From NCBI RefSeq assembly GCF_014230145.1, contig NZ_JACHVC010000013.1:124001-188000 (forward strand): a stretch of 64,000 nt of DNA, in the 5' to 3' direction. The DNA comes from Pelagicoccus albus. GTDB lineage: Bacteria > Verrucomicrobiota > Verrucomicrobiia > Opitutales > Opitutaceae. Shown one piece after another: positions 44,601 through 52,293 of this stretch (the first letter of the stretch is position 1; every line of letters begins with the position of its first letter). The notes below the pieces were generated by a model. It ran no database searches, had not been told where the DNA came from, and was given only the letters and a program-made list of their open reading frames with translations. A program made the position numbers and the translations under genes.

Positions 44601-45003
44601 CCATTTGGTTGGCAAACGAGTAGCGGCGAGCCCCTTGATCGGCGGAGCAATACCTCAAGATATCCCGAAATCGCGGTTGATCCTCGAGCTGTTGCAAAAT
44701 CTCCAGCAGATGCCAGCGGGCAAGGTCTTCGGGAAAGGCACCGCTACTGTCGAAATATGGCTCAAATCCGCTTAGGACTCGGGAGAAAAGTTTCCCTGGC
44801 AGCGGAAAATCCCAGCCAAAGGAAACTCCCGCCTGCTGGGCGATTTGGAACTGCAGCCAGCGAGCGATTCCCGGATTGAGAGTCATCACCGTCTCTTGGG
44901 AAAGCAACCGCGAGAGTGGTTCTCGACGCGACACTTCAACCAAGCGCTTGGCTAGGTTTTCAACCCGATTGGAGGTGTGAAGCGTGAGTTGGGGATCCGG
45001 CAT
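41689..45003 (-). CDS. recC: Exodeoxyribonuclease V gamma subunit RecC
   Basis: 1104 residues. RecC has an inactive helicase-nuclease fold that recognises Chi in other bacteria. N-terminal SRLLSQETVMTLNPGIARWLQ with QAGVSFGWDFPLPGKLF, a middle ADTVCLVGMNRLDFPRANRRP (VCLLGMNDGVFPR-like) and a late WSPYDRACLGDDYLPDE match the family. First gene of the set, starting 104 bases after the DUF1080 gene end; a GGAAGC sequence precedes the ATG. Confidence 0.93.
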   Translation of the reverse strand: MPDPQLTLHTSNRVENLAKRLVEVSRREPLSRLLSQETVMTLNPGIARWLQFQIAQQAGVSFGWDFPLPGKLFSRVLSGFEPYFDSSGAFPEDLARWHLLEILQQLEDQPRFRDILRYCSADQGARRYSFANQMVRMYDEYLVYRPEEIISWEDKPDESRFDWQAELWRRLIRRLYPKTAQPRHIARLWSDLRHGRILELACEPARWPERLMVFGVSSLAPLYLDLLHQLSQYRPVHIFLLQPSDLYWADLKTRKQMGKIARQAARKSGRKLTNDPEDWLYETGNPLLPGFGKQGQMFLDQLIDKNPLQDDSGFVPPAEIQSQLACLQTDLFAIQDRDVEKGSAPFPSYDGTIQLHSCSSRRREIETIWDLIVKRLDDDAQLKTSDILVMAPDIQVYRSHIEAVFKSKRGTDLEIPYSIADNIAGRRPGVMSGLLAILQSVSSRASSADVMSLVESPLLREVFQFSDRDLESIEFWIRELGITWGWDSQHRSQHDGFATDRNTWKEMRSRLIAGAFFADDTKSPSGFLAFSEIESGLADTAGRFVECLELLKDLRRNYSQTQSIRSWQDLFAGLIDRLQCDREEWQRDYQKAKELVVETLPDLDNAFATGAEACRALADKFDSSVSSGGYLNGGVTFCSLKPMRAIPADTVCLVGMNRLDFPRANRRPHFDLLAKEARIGDRNTRDEDRQFFLETILSVRSHLFLTYQGIASNSDSEKAPSTVVEELMAYLEKGMDPADYQKITSIQRRQSFDASYFEADETQTYDPDRAALRNRFASLLNKAAPLKSDPEREESPVDEVLEVSTLAQFFADPLKAFASTVAQLKFITSSDALSEADELLPDGLDRYKLRTLLAERLKLGESISEIDFEALAQSKTLPVGYLAQPTFAAEIENASEVAEIAGTSEMETRFIESRIGDIAVAGESTVRLMDGNALQISVGELKAKRVIYAWIQHLFTSAFDTRFSGETYLLTLHDKQKHLRFKKVENARELLAELVDLYRQGMQGPLPFIPEISEAAAKEWNKSSNSESEEAFAEALDKANTLIQDAVTPSEFSKRYTWSPYDRACLGDDYLPDERFVDHAVSIWSKVHAAVGSLDINELKGAAE

Positions 45004-45107
45004 CTAAGCTTCCCATGTGAAGCCAAGAAGCTTGGCCTTGGCAACGGATAATCTCTTTAAAGCCGCCTAACCAGAGGGCAAATTTTTCAGCTAATGCTGG
45101 TAATACC

Positions 45108-45950
45108 TTACAGCTCCCGCACCCAAATATTCCGGTAGCGAACTGGGTTGTCGTGGTCCTGTAGAACGATCGGCAATTTTTCTGGGTGCGGCACATAGTA
45201 GGGTTCGCCGATGAAAGAGGTTGGCCCCTGCAATTCAGTATCCCACTGAATCAGCACGCCGTTGTGCAACACAGTCGCCTTGGCTGGCGTTGAGAGCGTG
45301 CCTTTCTCGTTGAAGCGAGGAGCGGTGAAAATGATGTCGTAGCTCTGCCATTGGCCGGGGGCCCGAGATGCATTCACGAGCGGTTCGCTTTGCTTATAGA
45401 AAGCGCCTGCTTGCCCATTTGAGTAAGTCTCGTTCTGATAGGAGTTTAGGACTTGAAGCTCATATAGCCCCATCAGAAAGATCCCACTGTTTCCGTACTC
45501 CTGACCCTCTTTACCTTCTAGGACAGGCACGTACCACTCGATGTGCAACTGCATGTCGCCAAATGCCTGTTTGCTGGCGATCGCTCCCTGCTTTTGTCCG
45601 GCAATGATTTCCCCATCTTCCACTTTCCAAGCCGCCGGTCCCAGCTTTTCCGCCGAGTCGTAACGCTTGAGGAAGTGCTCTGTGCGATCCATGCGAACGC
45701 CTTCGCCGAAGGGCGTTTTCTCCCACTGCGATAGGTCGCTTCCGTCAAAAAGGACCACTGCGTCCGAAGGGGCGCTGCCATTCTGGCCGGGGGTTACGAC
45801 AGTTACGTCTCGGTGGAGCTCCGTGTACTGCCAAGGGCTCGTCTCGCCAAGCTCTTCCCAATCTAGCGGAGGCAGTTCATCGGAAAAAACGTGAGTTCCG
45901 AAGGCGAAAGACAAGGATGCGGCGAGAAGTTTTAGAGGGATCGTTTTCAT
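45108..45950 (-). CDS. Exported DUF1080 (3-keto-disaccharide hydrolase-like) protein
   Basis: Start at ATG 45950, which opens the signal peptide MKTIPLKLLAASLSFAFGTHVFS; an upstream start would add 20 residues with no signal. The 280-residue protein is a concanavalin-like beta sandwich: DAVVLFDGSDLSQWEKT, AAWKVEDGEIIAGQKQGAIASKQAFG-type core, LHIEWYVP, GNSGIFLMGLYELQVLNSYQNET and VQ-like GPTSFIGEPYYVPHPEKLPIVLQDHDNPVRYRNIWVREL at the end. DUF1080 proteins are frequent in this phylum. Activity on keto-sugars is known for some members, and could pair with Gfo/Idh oxidases. Confidence 0.9.
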   Translation of the reverse strand: MKTIPLKLLAASLSFAFGTHVFSDELPPLDWEELGETSPWQYTELHRDVTVVTPGQNGSAPSDAVVLFDGSDLSQWEKTPFGEGVRMDRTEHFLKRYDSAEKLGPAAWKVEDGEIIAGQKQGAIASKQAFGDMQLHIEWYVPVLEGKEGQEYGNSGIFLMGLYELQVLNSYQNETYSNGQAGAFYKQSEPLVNASRAPGQWQSYDIIFTAPRFNEKGTLSTPAKATVLHNGVLIQWDTELQGPTSFIGEPYYVPHPEKLPIVLQDHDNPVRYRNIWVREL

Positions 45951-46099
45951 GGTCAGACGGGGGTTGAATTGAGTTTCGCAATCTAGATCGGTGGAACGCT
46001 TCACTGGCAAACTCGAAGACGCTCTTACTTGTTAGGGATATTTGAAGCAGAGGCTACCTGAATGTTGCATTTGCTCAAACCACTCGCATAGAGAGGATG

Positions 46100-47263
46100 A
46101 TGATCTCACTCCGCTACGGCACAAACCCTCACCAAAAAGAAGCTTTCCTCGAGTTTCCAGAGCCATCACCGATCAAGATCGTAAACGGAGCGCCTGGCTA
46201 TATCAATATGCTGGACGCCCTGACCTCCTGGCAGCTCGTTCGCGAACTAAAGGAAGCGACCGGCAAAGCATCCGCCGCCTCCTACAAGCACGTCAGCCCG
46301 GCCGGCGCAGCTATCGCCAAGCCGATCGACGACGCCTTCAAGGAATCCCAGTTTCTGAAGACGACCGATTTCTCCCCTGTCGCCTCCGCCTACGTGCGGG
46401 CTAGAGGAGGGGACCGCCTCTGCTCCTTCGGCGATGTACTCGCTGTCAGTGATGTGGTCGACGTGAGCCTCGCTCAATTTCTGAAGACTGAAGTGAGCGA
46501 CTTGATCATTGCCCCGGGCTACGAGCCAGAGGCCTTGGAGATTCTCAAGAGCAAGAAAAAGGGCGGTTTCTGCATGCTGGAAGTCGACTACGATTTCATG
46601 CCGACCGGAATCGAGAAGCGTGAAATCTTCGGGGTAACCGTCGCACAGGAGCGCAATAGCCGGCTCTTCACCAAGGAAGACTTCAAGAACGTCGTATCCA
46701 AAAACAAGGACATCTCCGAGGGAGCTCTCGACACCTTGCTCGTGGCGGCGATCTCGCTGAAGTACACGCAATCCAACTCGATCAGCATTGCCTATGACGG
46801 TCAAATCGTGGGCATGGGAGCCGGCCAACAAAGCCGTATCCACTGCACCAGACTCGCATGTGACAAAGCAGACAAGTGGTTCCTGCAGCGTCACCCCAAG
46901 GTTCGCGGACTAGACTTCAAGGAAGGCCTCAAGAAGGTCGAAAAAACCAACCTGATCGACCAGTACTTGCTTTGGGACAGTTTGAGCGGCCATGAAGAGG
47001 CGAACATGTTGGAGAATTTCAACACCCGCCCTGAACCCATTAGCAAGGAAGAGCGCTCCGAGTGGATTAGCCAATACAAGGACATCTGCCTCGGCTCCGA
47101 CGCCTTTATTCCATTCCGCGACAATATCGACCGAGCGAGCAGGTCAAACGTCCAGCACGTAGTGGAAACCGGCGGCTCGCTCCGCAGCGATTTGATAATC
47201 GATGCCGTGAACGAATACGGAATGACCCTGACCGCCACTGGAATCCGAAGCTTCCTACACTAG
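46100..47263 (+). CDS. Standalone AICAR transformylase (phosphoribosylaminoimidazolecarboxamide formyltransferase)
   Basis: About 388 residues; GAGAGG lies immediately before tandem ATG codons at 46097 and 46100, the second being the better spaced. Only the AICARFT domain of PurH is present: SLRYGTNPHQKE at the N-terminus, AASYKHVSPAGAAIAKP with the catalytic Lys-His pair, LKYTQSNSISIAYDGQIVG and GAGQQSRIHCTRLA. The IMP cyclohydrolase (MGS-like) half found at the N-terminus of standard PurH is absent. It formylates AICAR with 10-formyl-THF in purine synthesis. The cyclohydrolase must be encoded elsewhere or by a different family. Confidence 0.92.
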   Translation: MISLRYGTNPHQKEAFLEFPEPSPIKIVNGAPGYINMLDALTSWQLVRELKEATGKASAASYKHVSPAGAAIAKPIDDAFKESQFLKTTDFSPVASAYVRARGGDRLCSFGDVLAVSDVVDVSLAQFLKTEVSDLIIAPGYEPEALEILKSKKKGGFCMLEVDYDFMPTGIEKREIFGVTVAQERNSRLFTKEDFKNVVSKNKDISEGALDTLLVAAISLKYTQSNSISIAYDGQIVGMGAGQQSRIHCTRLACDKADKWFLQRHPKVRGLDFKEGLKKVEKTNLIDQYLLWDSLSGHEEANMLENFNTRPEPISKEERSEWISQYKDICLGSDAFIPFRDNIDRASRSNVQHVVETGGSLRSDLIIDAVNEYGMTLTATGIRSFLH

Positions 47264-47305
47264 GAAGCGAGAGCTGCCTGAATCGGCGGTTGATGGTAAA
47301 TCTCA

Positions 47306-47359
47306 TCCCGAAGACCAGTCCAAATCAATAGGGGCCGGCTTCGGGATTTTTTGTTTTTT
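47306..47359 (+). terminator. Intrinsic terminator of the AICAR transformylase gene
   Basis: TCCCGAAG (47306-47313) pairs with CTTCGGGA (47339-47346), followed by TTTTTTGTTTTTT. Perfect eight-pair base with a longer loop that has further GC pairing. Confidence 0.85.
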
Positions 47360-47554
47360 GGATACACTGGAATTCGACAGCGCCTGAGGAGATCCGACAG
47401 TCAACTCTTATTAAAGCTTGGAACAGGGTCTGCTGTGGAGTTTACTCGTAACCGGTTCGGCAAGTGCAGCCACATTGTCCTCGTCGACGCTGGTACGCCT
47501 TAACAAAACCGAATTGCGCAACGCCTCATCCACCAAAACTCATAGCCAGTCAGA

Positions 47555-48316
47555 ATGTATCAAATTGATCTAACAGGAAAAGTCGCCTTGGTCACAGGCT
47601 GCAAACGCGGCATCGGAAAAGCGATGGCTATCGGGCTCGCGAAGGCAGGAGCAGACATCATCGGCGTCAGTTCCAGCCTGAAAGCGGCAGGGAGCGAAGT
47701 TGGAGACGAGATTACGGCCCTTGGGAAAAAATTCTCAGCATACTCCTGCGATTTTTCGGATCGCGACTCATTGCGGGCTTTCATCAAACAAGTCACCAGC
47801 GACCATCCCGTGATCGATATTCTGATCAACAATGCGGGAACTATTTTGCGGGCACCCGCGGCCGAACATTCCGACGAATACTGGGACAAAGTCATCGAGA
47901 TCAACCTCAACGCCCAATTCGTCCTGACCCGTGATCTTGGAAAGCTCATGGTCGAACGCGGCTCCGGCAAGATCGTATTCGTCGTTTCGCTGCTTAAATA
48001 CCAAGGCGGCGTCAACGTGCCAGGATACGCGGCTAGCAAGGGCGGCGTTGGTCAATTGACGATGGCTTTTGCAAACGAATGGGCCGGCAAGGGCGTCAAC
48101 GTAAATGCCATCGCTCCAGGCTACATCGACACGGACAATACGGAAGCCTTACGAAACGATCCAGAACGGAGCAAAAGCATCTTGAGCCGCATCCCAGCGG
48201 GTCGCTGGGGCCAGCCAGAAGATTTTGTCGGCCCCACGGTTTTCCTTTGTTCAGAAGGAGCGGCCTACATGCACGGTTCGACTATGCTTGTAGACGGCGG
48301 ATGGATGGGACGCTGA
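47555..48316 (+). CDS. kduD: SDR oxidoreductase, KduD-like (2-dehydro-3-deoxy-D-gluconate 5-dehydrogenase type)
   Basis: 253 residues. LTGKVALVTGCKRGIGKAMAIGLAKAGADI is close to KduD at the N-terminus (T-G-x-x-x-G-x-G). NNAG is present, the catalytic Ser lies in the FVVS segment, and YAASK holds Tyr and Lys. NVNAIAPGYIDTDNTEALR and RIPAGRWGQPEDF match the KduD C-terminal half. KduD works in uronate (pectin, alginate or ulvan) breakdown, turning 3-deoxy-glycero-hexodiulosonate to KDG. No KduI or other uronate enzyme is adjacent, so the exact sugar is not certain. Confidence 0.82.
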   Translation: MYQIDLTGKVALVTGCKRGIGKAMAIGLAKAGADIIGVSSSLKAAGSEVGDEITALGKKFSAYSCDFSDRDSLRAFIKQVTSDHPVIDILINNAGTILRAPAAEHSDEYWDKVIEINLNAQFVLTRDLGKLMVERGSGKIVFVVSLLKYQGGVNVPGYAASKGGVGQLTMAFANEWAGKGVNVNAIAPGYIDTDNTEALRNDPERSKSILSRIPAGRWGQPEDFVGPTVFLCSEGAAYMHGSTMLVDGGWMGR

Positions 48317-48558
48317 TCCAGTAGCTCTGACGCAAAAAGAAGATAAGAAGACCGATAGGTCATAGGCTACAGAATTGTTGGAGAACCTCGATTAGGGACT
48401 AATTCCTTAATTAGACATAATATCTATTGTGCGTCGTTTTAGACTTCCGAAGAAATCGCTGACTTTCGATGAAAAACAATGAAACAACGAGCATGTCCGT
48501 ATTTCATTCGGAGAATACAGTTCTGATAAGGATGCGGACTTTTACTGAACCGAAGTGT
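48317..48558. other. Intergenic region downstream of kduD
   Basis: 242 bases between convergent genes. AT-rich with no gene or clear hairpin seen. Confidence 0.4.
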
Positions 48559-49458
48559 TCAGTTGTCCTTGATACGTCCTGACACGAAGAGCGACGTCAC
48601 GATCATGAGGCCTCCAAATACGATGCCCGGACCGATCGATTCTGTTGGTACAAGCAAAGCCGATTCGACGACTCCAAACAGCGGGATCAAAAATCGGTAA
48701 GCCGACAAGACGTTGACGCTATATTGTTCGATCAGACGATTCCAGACCGTGAATGCCGTAGCGGACAAAAAGCTCAAATACGCCAAAGATCCAAATGCGC
48801 TTGGTTTAAGATCAGCCCAAAAGCCAGTCCAACCACTGGGAGCTCCCACCAGCAAAAGCATCAGGCCGCCAACAAACAGAGAAATTGAAGTAATCGCCCT
48901 GCTGCCGTGATTTATGGAAATCCGCTTTAGTCCGATCGCTCCCATCGCTCCGGATAATGACGCCAGCAAAAAAGCGGTAGATCCGAGCATCACGTTCCCG
49001 CTGCCAGCACCCGGAGCGTAAACAGCGATCGAGATACCGCAGGCGCACACCAGCAATATCGCCCAATGCTTTTTGCTGGGCATGGCTGTTTTTTGGAAAA
49101 TCGGAGCCAAAAACATCCACCAAAAGCTGCCGGCACCTCCGAGCAAAGCGCCAAGTGTTCCACTGGATACGCTCAATGCGTAGTAGAAAAATACATACTG
49201 GAAAAAAGTCTGTCCCAAGATGATCCAAAGCAGATTGCCCTTGGGAGCTCGTTTCAGTGTGCCTAAAACGGAACTACGGCAAAACGGGACGATAATCAGG
49301 CCCGCAATCATAAATCGGATACCGGCAAATACCATTCGCTCGCCAAACCCTTCGACGGCTAAGGCCTCGTAGCTCAGCTTGATCACAGGAAAGGCGCTGC
49401 CCCAAAGTGCGGCACATAGGACGACCTGTAAATAAAAGCTAAGCGGAAGCGGTTTCAT
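48559..49458 (-). CDS. EamA-family (DMT) permease
   Basis: Start at ATG 49458, giving MKPLPLSFYLQVVLCAALWGSAFPVIKL as the first helix; the earlier start adds 15 residues. About 299 residues, ten membrane helices in two EamA repeats, including TLGALLGGAGSFWWMFLAPIF in the first and SYLSF-type LSFLSATAFTVWNRLIEQY in the second. Members export or import small metabolites; the substrate is unknown. It stands alone. Confidence 0.88.
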   Translation of the reverse strand: MKPLPLSFYLQVVLCAALWGSAFPVIKLSYEALAVEGFGERMVFAGIRFMIAGLIIVPFCRSSVLGTLKRAPKGNLLWIILGQTFFQYVFFYYALSVSSGTLGALLGGAGSFWWMFLAPIFQKTAMPSKKHWAILLVCACGISIAVYAPGAGSGNVMLGSTAFLLASLSGAMGAIGLKRISINHGSRAITSISLFVGGLMLLLVGAPSGWTGFWADLKPSAFGSLAYLSFLSATAFTVWNRLIEQYSVNVLSAYRFLIPLFGVVESALLVPTESIGPGIVFGGLMIVTSLFVSGRIKDN

Positions 49459-49608
49459 CAAATGTTTGCGGCCTAAAAAGAGCTGGTAGGCTCTCTGCAG
49501 CAATTAGAAAAAACCGATCTAGCAAAGCTCCCGACTTGGCCAGCGGTCGTTAAGCGATTTAAGCCCCAACCACAAAAACGTTTGAACCTTCAGCGAGCGG
49601 TCTGTGGA

Positions 49609-50118
49609 ATGCCCGGCGTGAAGAAGTCTCCTCTCGTCGCCCTATTCGCCCTACTGTTTGTGAGTCTGTTTTCGACCTCCTGCGAGTCCACCTTAGACTA
49701 CGGCTACTATGTTGGAGAGCTGAACGACCAAACGATTTTGCAGTTGTTTGCCCTAAGCGACGAAGCCGCCACCAATCTTGATTTCAGCACCTACGAGAGC
49801 TTTTTCGCTCCTAACTATGTCGCTGTGGACGCTTACGACTCCAACCGGACTCGGATCTACCGCCAAGATTATCTGGGAATGGTGAAAGACATCTTCGATA
49901 CGGCCAAAGAGATGATGGTTCAGTCCATGGTTATGGACATCGAATATTCGGCCACCGGCCAAGAGGCTTTGGTCAAGATCCAAGAGGAAGAAAAGGTGGT
50001 GCAGTTTGGTAACACCCGACACTACACGAGCCTGATCGATGTCGATGTGGCGATAGAAGACGGTTGGATCTTCATCAACAAAACGACCCGAACCTCAATG
50101 CAGGTCATCGAAGAATAG
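49609..50118 (+). CDS. Predicted lipoprotein with SnoaL/NTF2-like domain
   Basis: ATG 49609 gives a lipoprotein signal (MPGVKKSPLVALFALLFVSL, then FSTSC); a start at 49582 would add nine residues. The ~150-residue mature part looks like an NTF2-like fold: ILQLFALSDEAATNLDFSTYESFFAPNYVAVD, then a central YRQDYLGMVKDIFDTAKEM helix and IEYSATGQEALVKIQEEEKV strands, ending ISI-like GWIFINKTTRTSM. Such domains act as stress-related or ligand-binding modules. Convergent with the epimerase. Confidence 0.7.
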   Translation: MPGVKKSPLVALFALLFVSLFSTSCESTLDYGYYVGELNDQTILQLFALSDEAATNLDFSTYESFFAPNYVAVDAYDSNRTRIYRQDYLGMVKDIFDTAKEMMVQSMVMDIEYSATGQEALVKIQEEEKVVQFGNTRHYTSLIDVDVAIEDGWIFINKTTRTSMQVIEE

Positions 50119-50126
50119 ATCGTTCG

Positions 50127-51116
50127 CTAATCGCGAATCTCCATGGCGTTCACGGAATCTTCGGCCGAATAGTCGAATGATTTGCCCGCCATTTGGGCCG
50201 GTGGGTTTTCGCGATACCACTCAGCAGAATCCGCTAGGCCATCGTAATAATCGTTTGGTTCCTTGTACCCGAGATCCTTTCGGATCGCGGAGGTATCGAT
50301 CAGCAAGTCTTGATTGAAATCGCCGGGAGTCTGCAGATACGGAGGCAATTCGTTGGCGGAAATCACTTTGATTCGCCCTTCCCAGCCCAAAACGAGGCCG
50401 AGATGCTCGAGGCGTTCCTTCATAGTAGGCGTTTTAAGCTCGCCAACATTGTAGACGCGGTGCCCTTCCCCTGGCTTTGTTGCCGCCAAAAACAGGGCGT
50501 GAGCTACGTCGCCTACATAGGAGTGAGTCCACCGCCAGGCAGCCTGATCGTGCCCGAGCAATACAAAAGGACGCTCGTCGAGCATCCGAACGATCATAGG
50601 GTAAAAGCGTCGATGGTAATCCTCAGGACCATAAATCGGGGGCAAACGGAGGACCGTACTGGGGTCCTTGGCATTTCGCATGATCTTCTCGACTACCAGC
50701 TTGTCCGCTCCCTCTCCATTCAAAGCTCTCGTGCGTAGTGGCGAGTTCTCATCGATCGGAACGGAAATCGAGGAGCCTGGTTCGGTTTCACGCAAGCGTC
50801 CGTGAGCCAGGTAGACATTGGTATTGCTCGTTACTACGGTGTGCGAGACTTGACCTTGAAACACGTCCAGAAAAGACGAGACCTCATCGCCAGAATTGGC
50901 CGATAAATGAATGGCCACGTCCGGTTTGAACTCGAGGCATTCCTCCCGATAAAAGCCGAGCGAAGCTTTGTCTACAGGGATATGGGTCACGAGTTCCTGC
51001 ATATCCTCGGGAGGTGGGTTGGAGTCGGCTAGAGCTACCTCGACCTCATGCTGCACCAACTCTGCCATGAGGTTGGGGGCCATAAATCGAGCGCTTCCAA
51101 TAATAAGGGCTTTCAT
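50127..51116 (-). CDS. NAD-dependent epimerase/dehydratase family protein, atypical
   Basis: 329 residues in extended-SDR form: MKALIIGSARFMAPNLMAEL, VAIHLSANSGDEVSSF, NVYLAHGRLRETEPGS, STVLRLPPIYGPEDYHRRFYPMIV and VGDVAHALFLAATKPGEGHRVYNVG. Two hallmark motifs are off: the nucleotide loop lacks the second and third Gly (GSARFMA), and the YxxxK site reads EGADK, so the catalytic Tyr is a Glu. It may be an epimerase-fold sugar-binding protein or use another acid. The ATG directly follows a hairpin with a seven-T run on the transcript strand. Confidence 0.8.
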   Translation of the reverse strand: MKALIIGSARFMAPNLMAELVQHEVEVALADSNPPPEDMQELVTHIPVDKASLGFYREECLEFKPDVAIHLSANSGDEVSSFLDVFQGQVSHTVVTSNTNVYLAHGRLRETEPGSSISVPIDENSPLRTRALNGEGADKLVVEKIMRNAKDPSTVLRLPPIYGPEDYHRRFYPMIVRMLDERPFVLLGHDQAAWRWTHSYVGDVAHALFLAATKPGEGHRVYNVGELKTPTMKERLEHLGLVLGWEGRIKVISANELPPYLQTPGDFNQDLLIDTSAIRKDLGYKEPNDYYDGLADSAEWYRENPPAQMAGKSFDYSAEDSVNAMEIRD

Positions 51117-51119
51117 ACT

Positions 51120-51180
51120 AAAAAAAGGGGGAGCCGGGATCTTCAGCCCGACCTAGGTCAATCTGGTTCAAAGCCCCCCC
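51120..51180 (-). promoter_or_regulatory. Structured leader: hairpin plus U-tract before the epimerase start
   Basis: On the minus strand a run GGGGGGGC (51180-51173) can pair with GCTCCCCC (51134-51127). Inside is a six-pair stem GTCGGG/CCCGGC (51152-51133) and a small GACC-TA-GGTC hairpin (51159-51150), so the inner stem and the small hairpin are partly exclusive. Seven U (51126-51120) follow, then AGT-ATG. This has the look of an attenuator or riboswitch-type terminator, or a short RNA. No known class is recognised. Confidence 0.5.
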
Positions 51181-51277
51181 TTCGCAACATTTTCATGGGA
51201 AATCACGATTTTTGTAGGAATAATTACAGGCCTCACTTCAATCACTCCCCAATCCTGCCAGGAAATCTCCTCTCACC

Positions 51278-52147
51278 ATGTGCTCAATACGTACATCAAA
51301 TCTCTATCTCATCATCTCAGCCGGACTCCTCCTTGCTGCTCTCAGTGGCTGTGCAAAAAAGGAGACCCAATACCACGCCACCATCCGCACTAACATGGGC
51401 GAGATCGTGGTTCGGCTATTCGAGACTGATGCTCCCAAAACGGTGAAAAACTTCATGGATCTCGCGGACGGGACCCGATTTCTGAAAGATGGCGAGAGCG
51501 TCGCACAAGCAAAGCCTTTCTACGACGGCTTGATTTTTCACCGGGTCATACCTGATTTTATGATTCAAGGAGGCGATCCGCTGGGCACAGGAATGGGTGG
51601 ACCTGGCTATACATTCGAAGACGAAACGTACACGCCCGGACTGCCCATGAACGGAGTGATCGAAACCGAAGAAAGGGCAAAATACGTCTTCCAGAACGTA
51701 GTCGCTCCTCACCTACGTGAATATCGCGGCGAGAGCCCCATCGAATTCATAGCAGATCTGTACTCCAAAATGGAGGAAGCCAGAGGCTACGAACCAATGT
51801 TCGAAATCCAAGTACAGGAAGTTCTCGACGCCTTGGAATACCAAGAACCTTTGCTTGATAAGGGCGAGCTTCTCAACCACGTCGACTACGGAACTCTCTG
51901 CATGGCCAATTCTGGTCCCAATACCAACGGATCCCAGTTCTTTATCGTAACGAACAAAGAAGGAACGCCTTGGCTCGACGGAAAGCATACCGTATTCGGT
52001 AAAGTGATATCCGGAATGGAGGTAGCGGAAGCGATTTCGAAGGTCGAAACGGACCCGAACGATAAACCACTCGAAGATGTGATTATCGAGTCGATACGCG
52101 TCGCACCGGTAGAGGTGGAAGTTGAGAAACGGTCGTCGACTGAATAA
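51278..52147 (+). CDS. Lipoprotein cyclophilin-type peptidyl-prolyl isomerase
   Basis: 289 residues, lipobox LSGC after LLLAA (Cys near residue 25). Cyclophilin features: TNMGEIVVRLFETDAPKTVKNF, FHRVIPDFMIQGGDPLGTGMGGPGYTFEDE with the active-site Arg, and after an insert GTLCMANSGPNTNGSQFFIV and LDGKHTVFGKV. The insert of ~90 residues between these, acidic and helical, is not in the common single-domain enzyme. Likely a surface or periplasmic folding helper. Confidence 0.9.
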   Translation: MCSIRTSNLYLIISAGLLLAALSGCAKKETQYHATIRTNMGEIVVRLFETDAPKTVKNFMDLADGTRFLKDGESVAQAKPFYDGLIFHRVIPDFMIQGGDPLGTGMGGPGYTFEDETYTPGLPMNGVIETEERAKYVFQNVVAPHLREYRGESPIEFIADLYSKMEEARGYEPMFEIQVQEVLDALEYQEPLLDKGELLNHVDYGTLCMANSGPNTNGSQFFIVTNKEGTPWLDGKHTVFGKVISGMEVAEAISKVETDPNDKPLEDVIIESIRVAPVEVEVEKRSSTE

Positions 52148-52293
52148 GCCCTGGCTCGATTTCCCACCGTCCCCTTAAAGCAAATACAATTACTTCGGTA
52201 GTTCTAGTGTATCCGACGTCAAAGGGATCGGGCTAAACCTTAAGTTCCAGCACCGGTATTGCAATCGTAGTCGAAGCCACTGTTGTTGGCGGT

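Noticed and set aside
46247-46894. 215-codon minus-strand frame
   Set aside because: Antisense to the AICAR transformylase, which carries its active-site motifs.
51127-51180. GGTTCAAAGCC with GGGGG/CCCCC ends, tRNA-like on the plus strand
   Set aside because: Only ~54 bases long, so no room for D and anticodon arms; better read as a leader hairpin on the minus strand.
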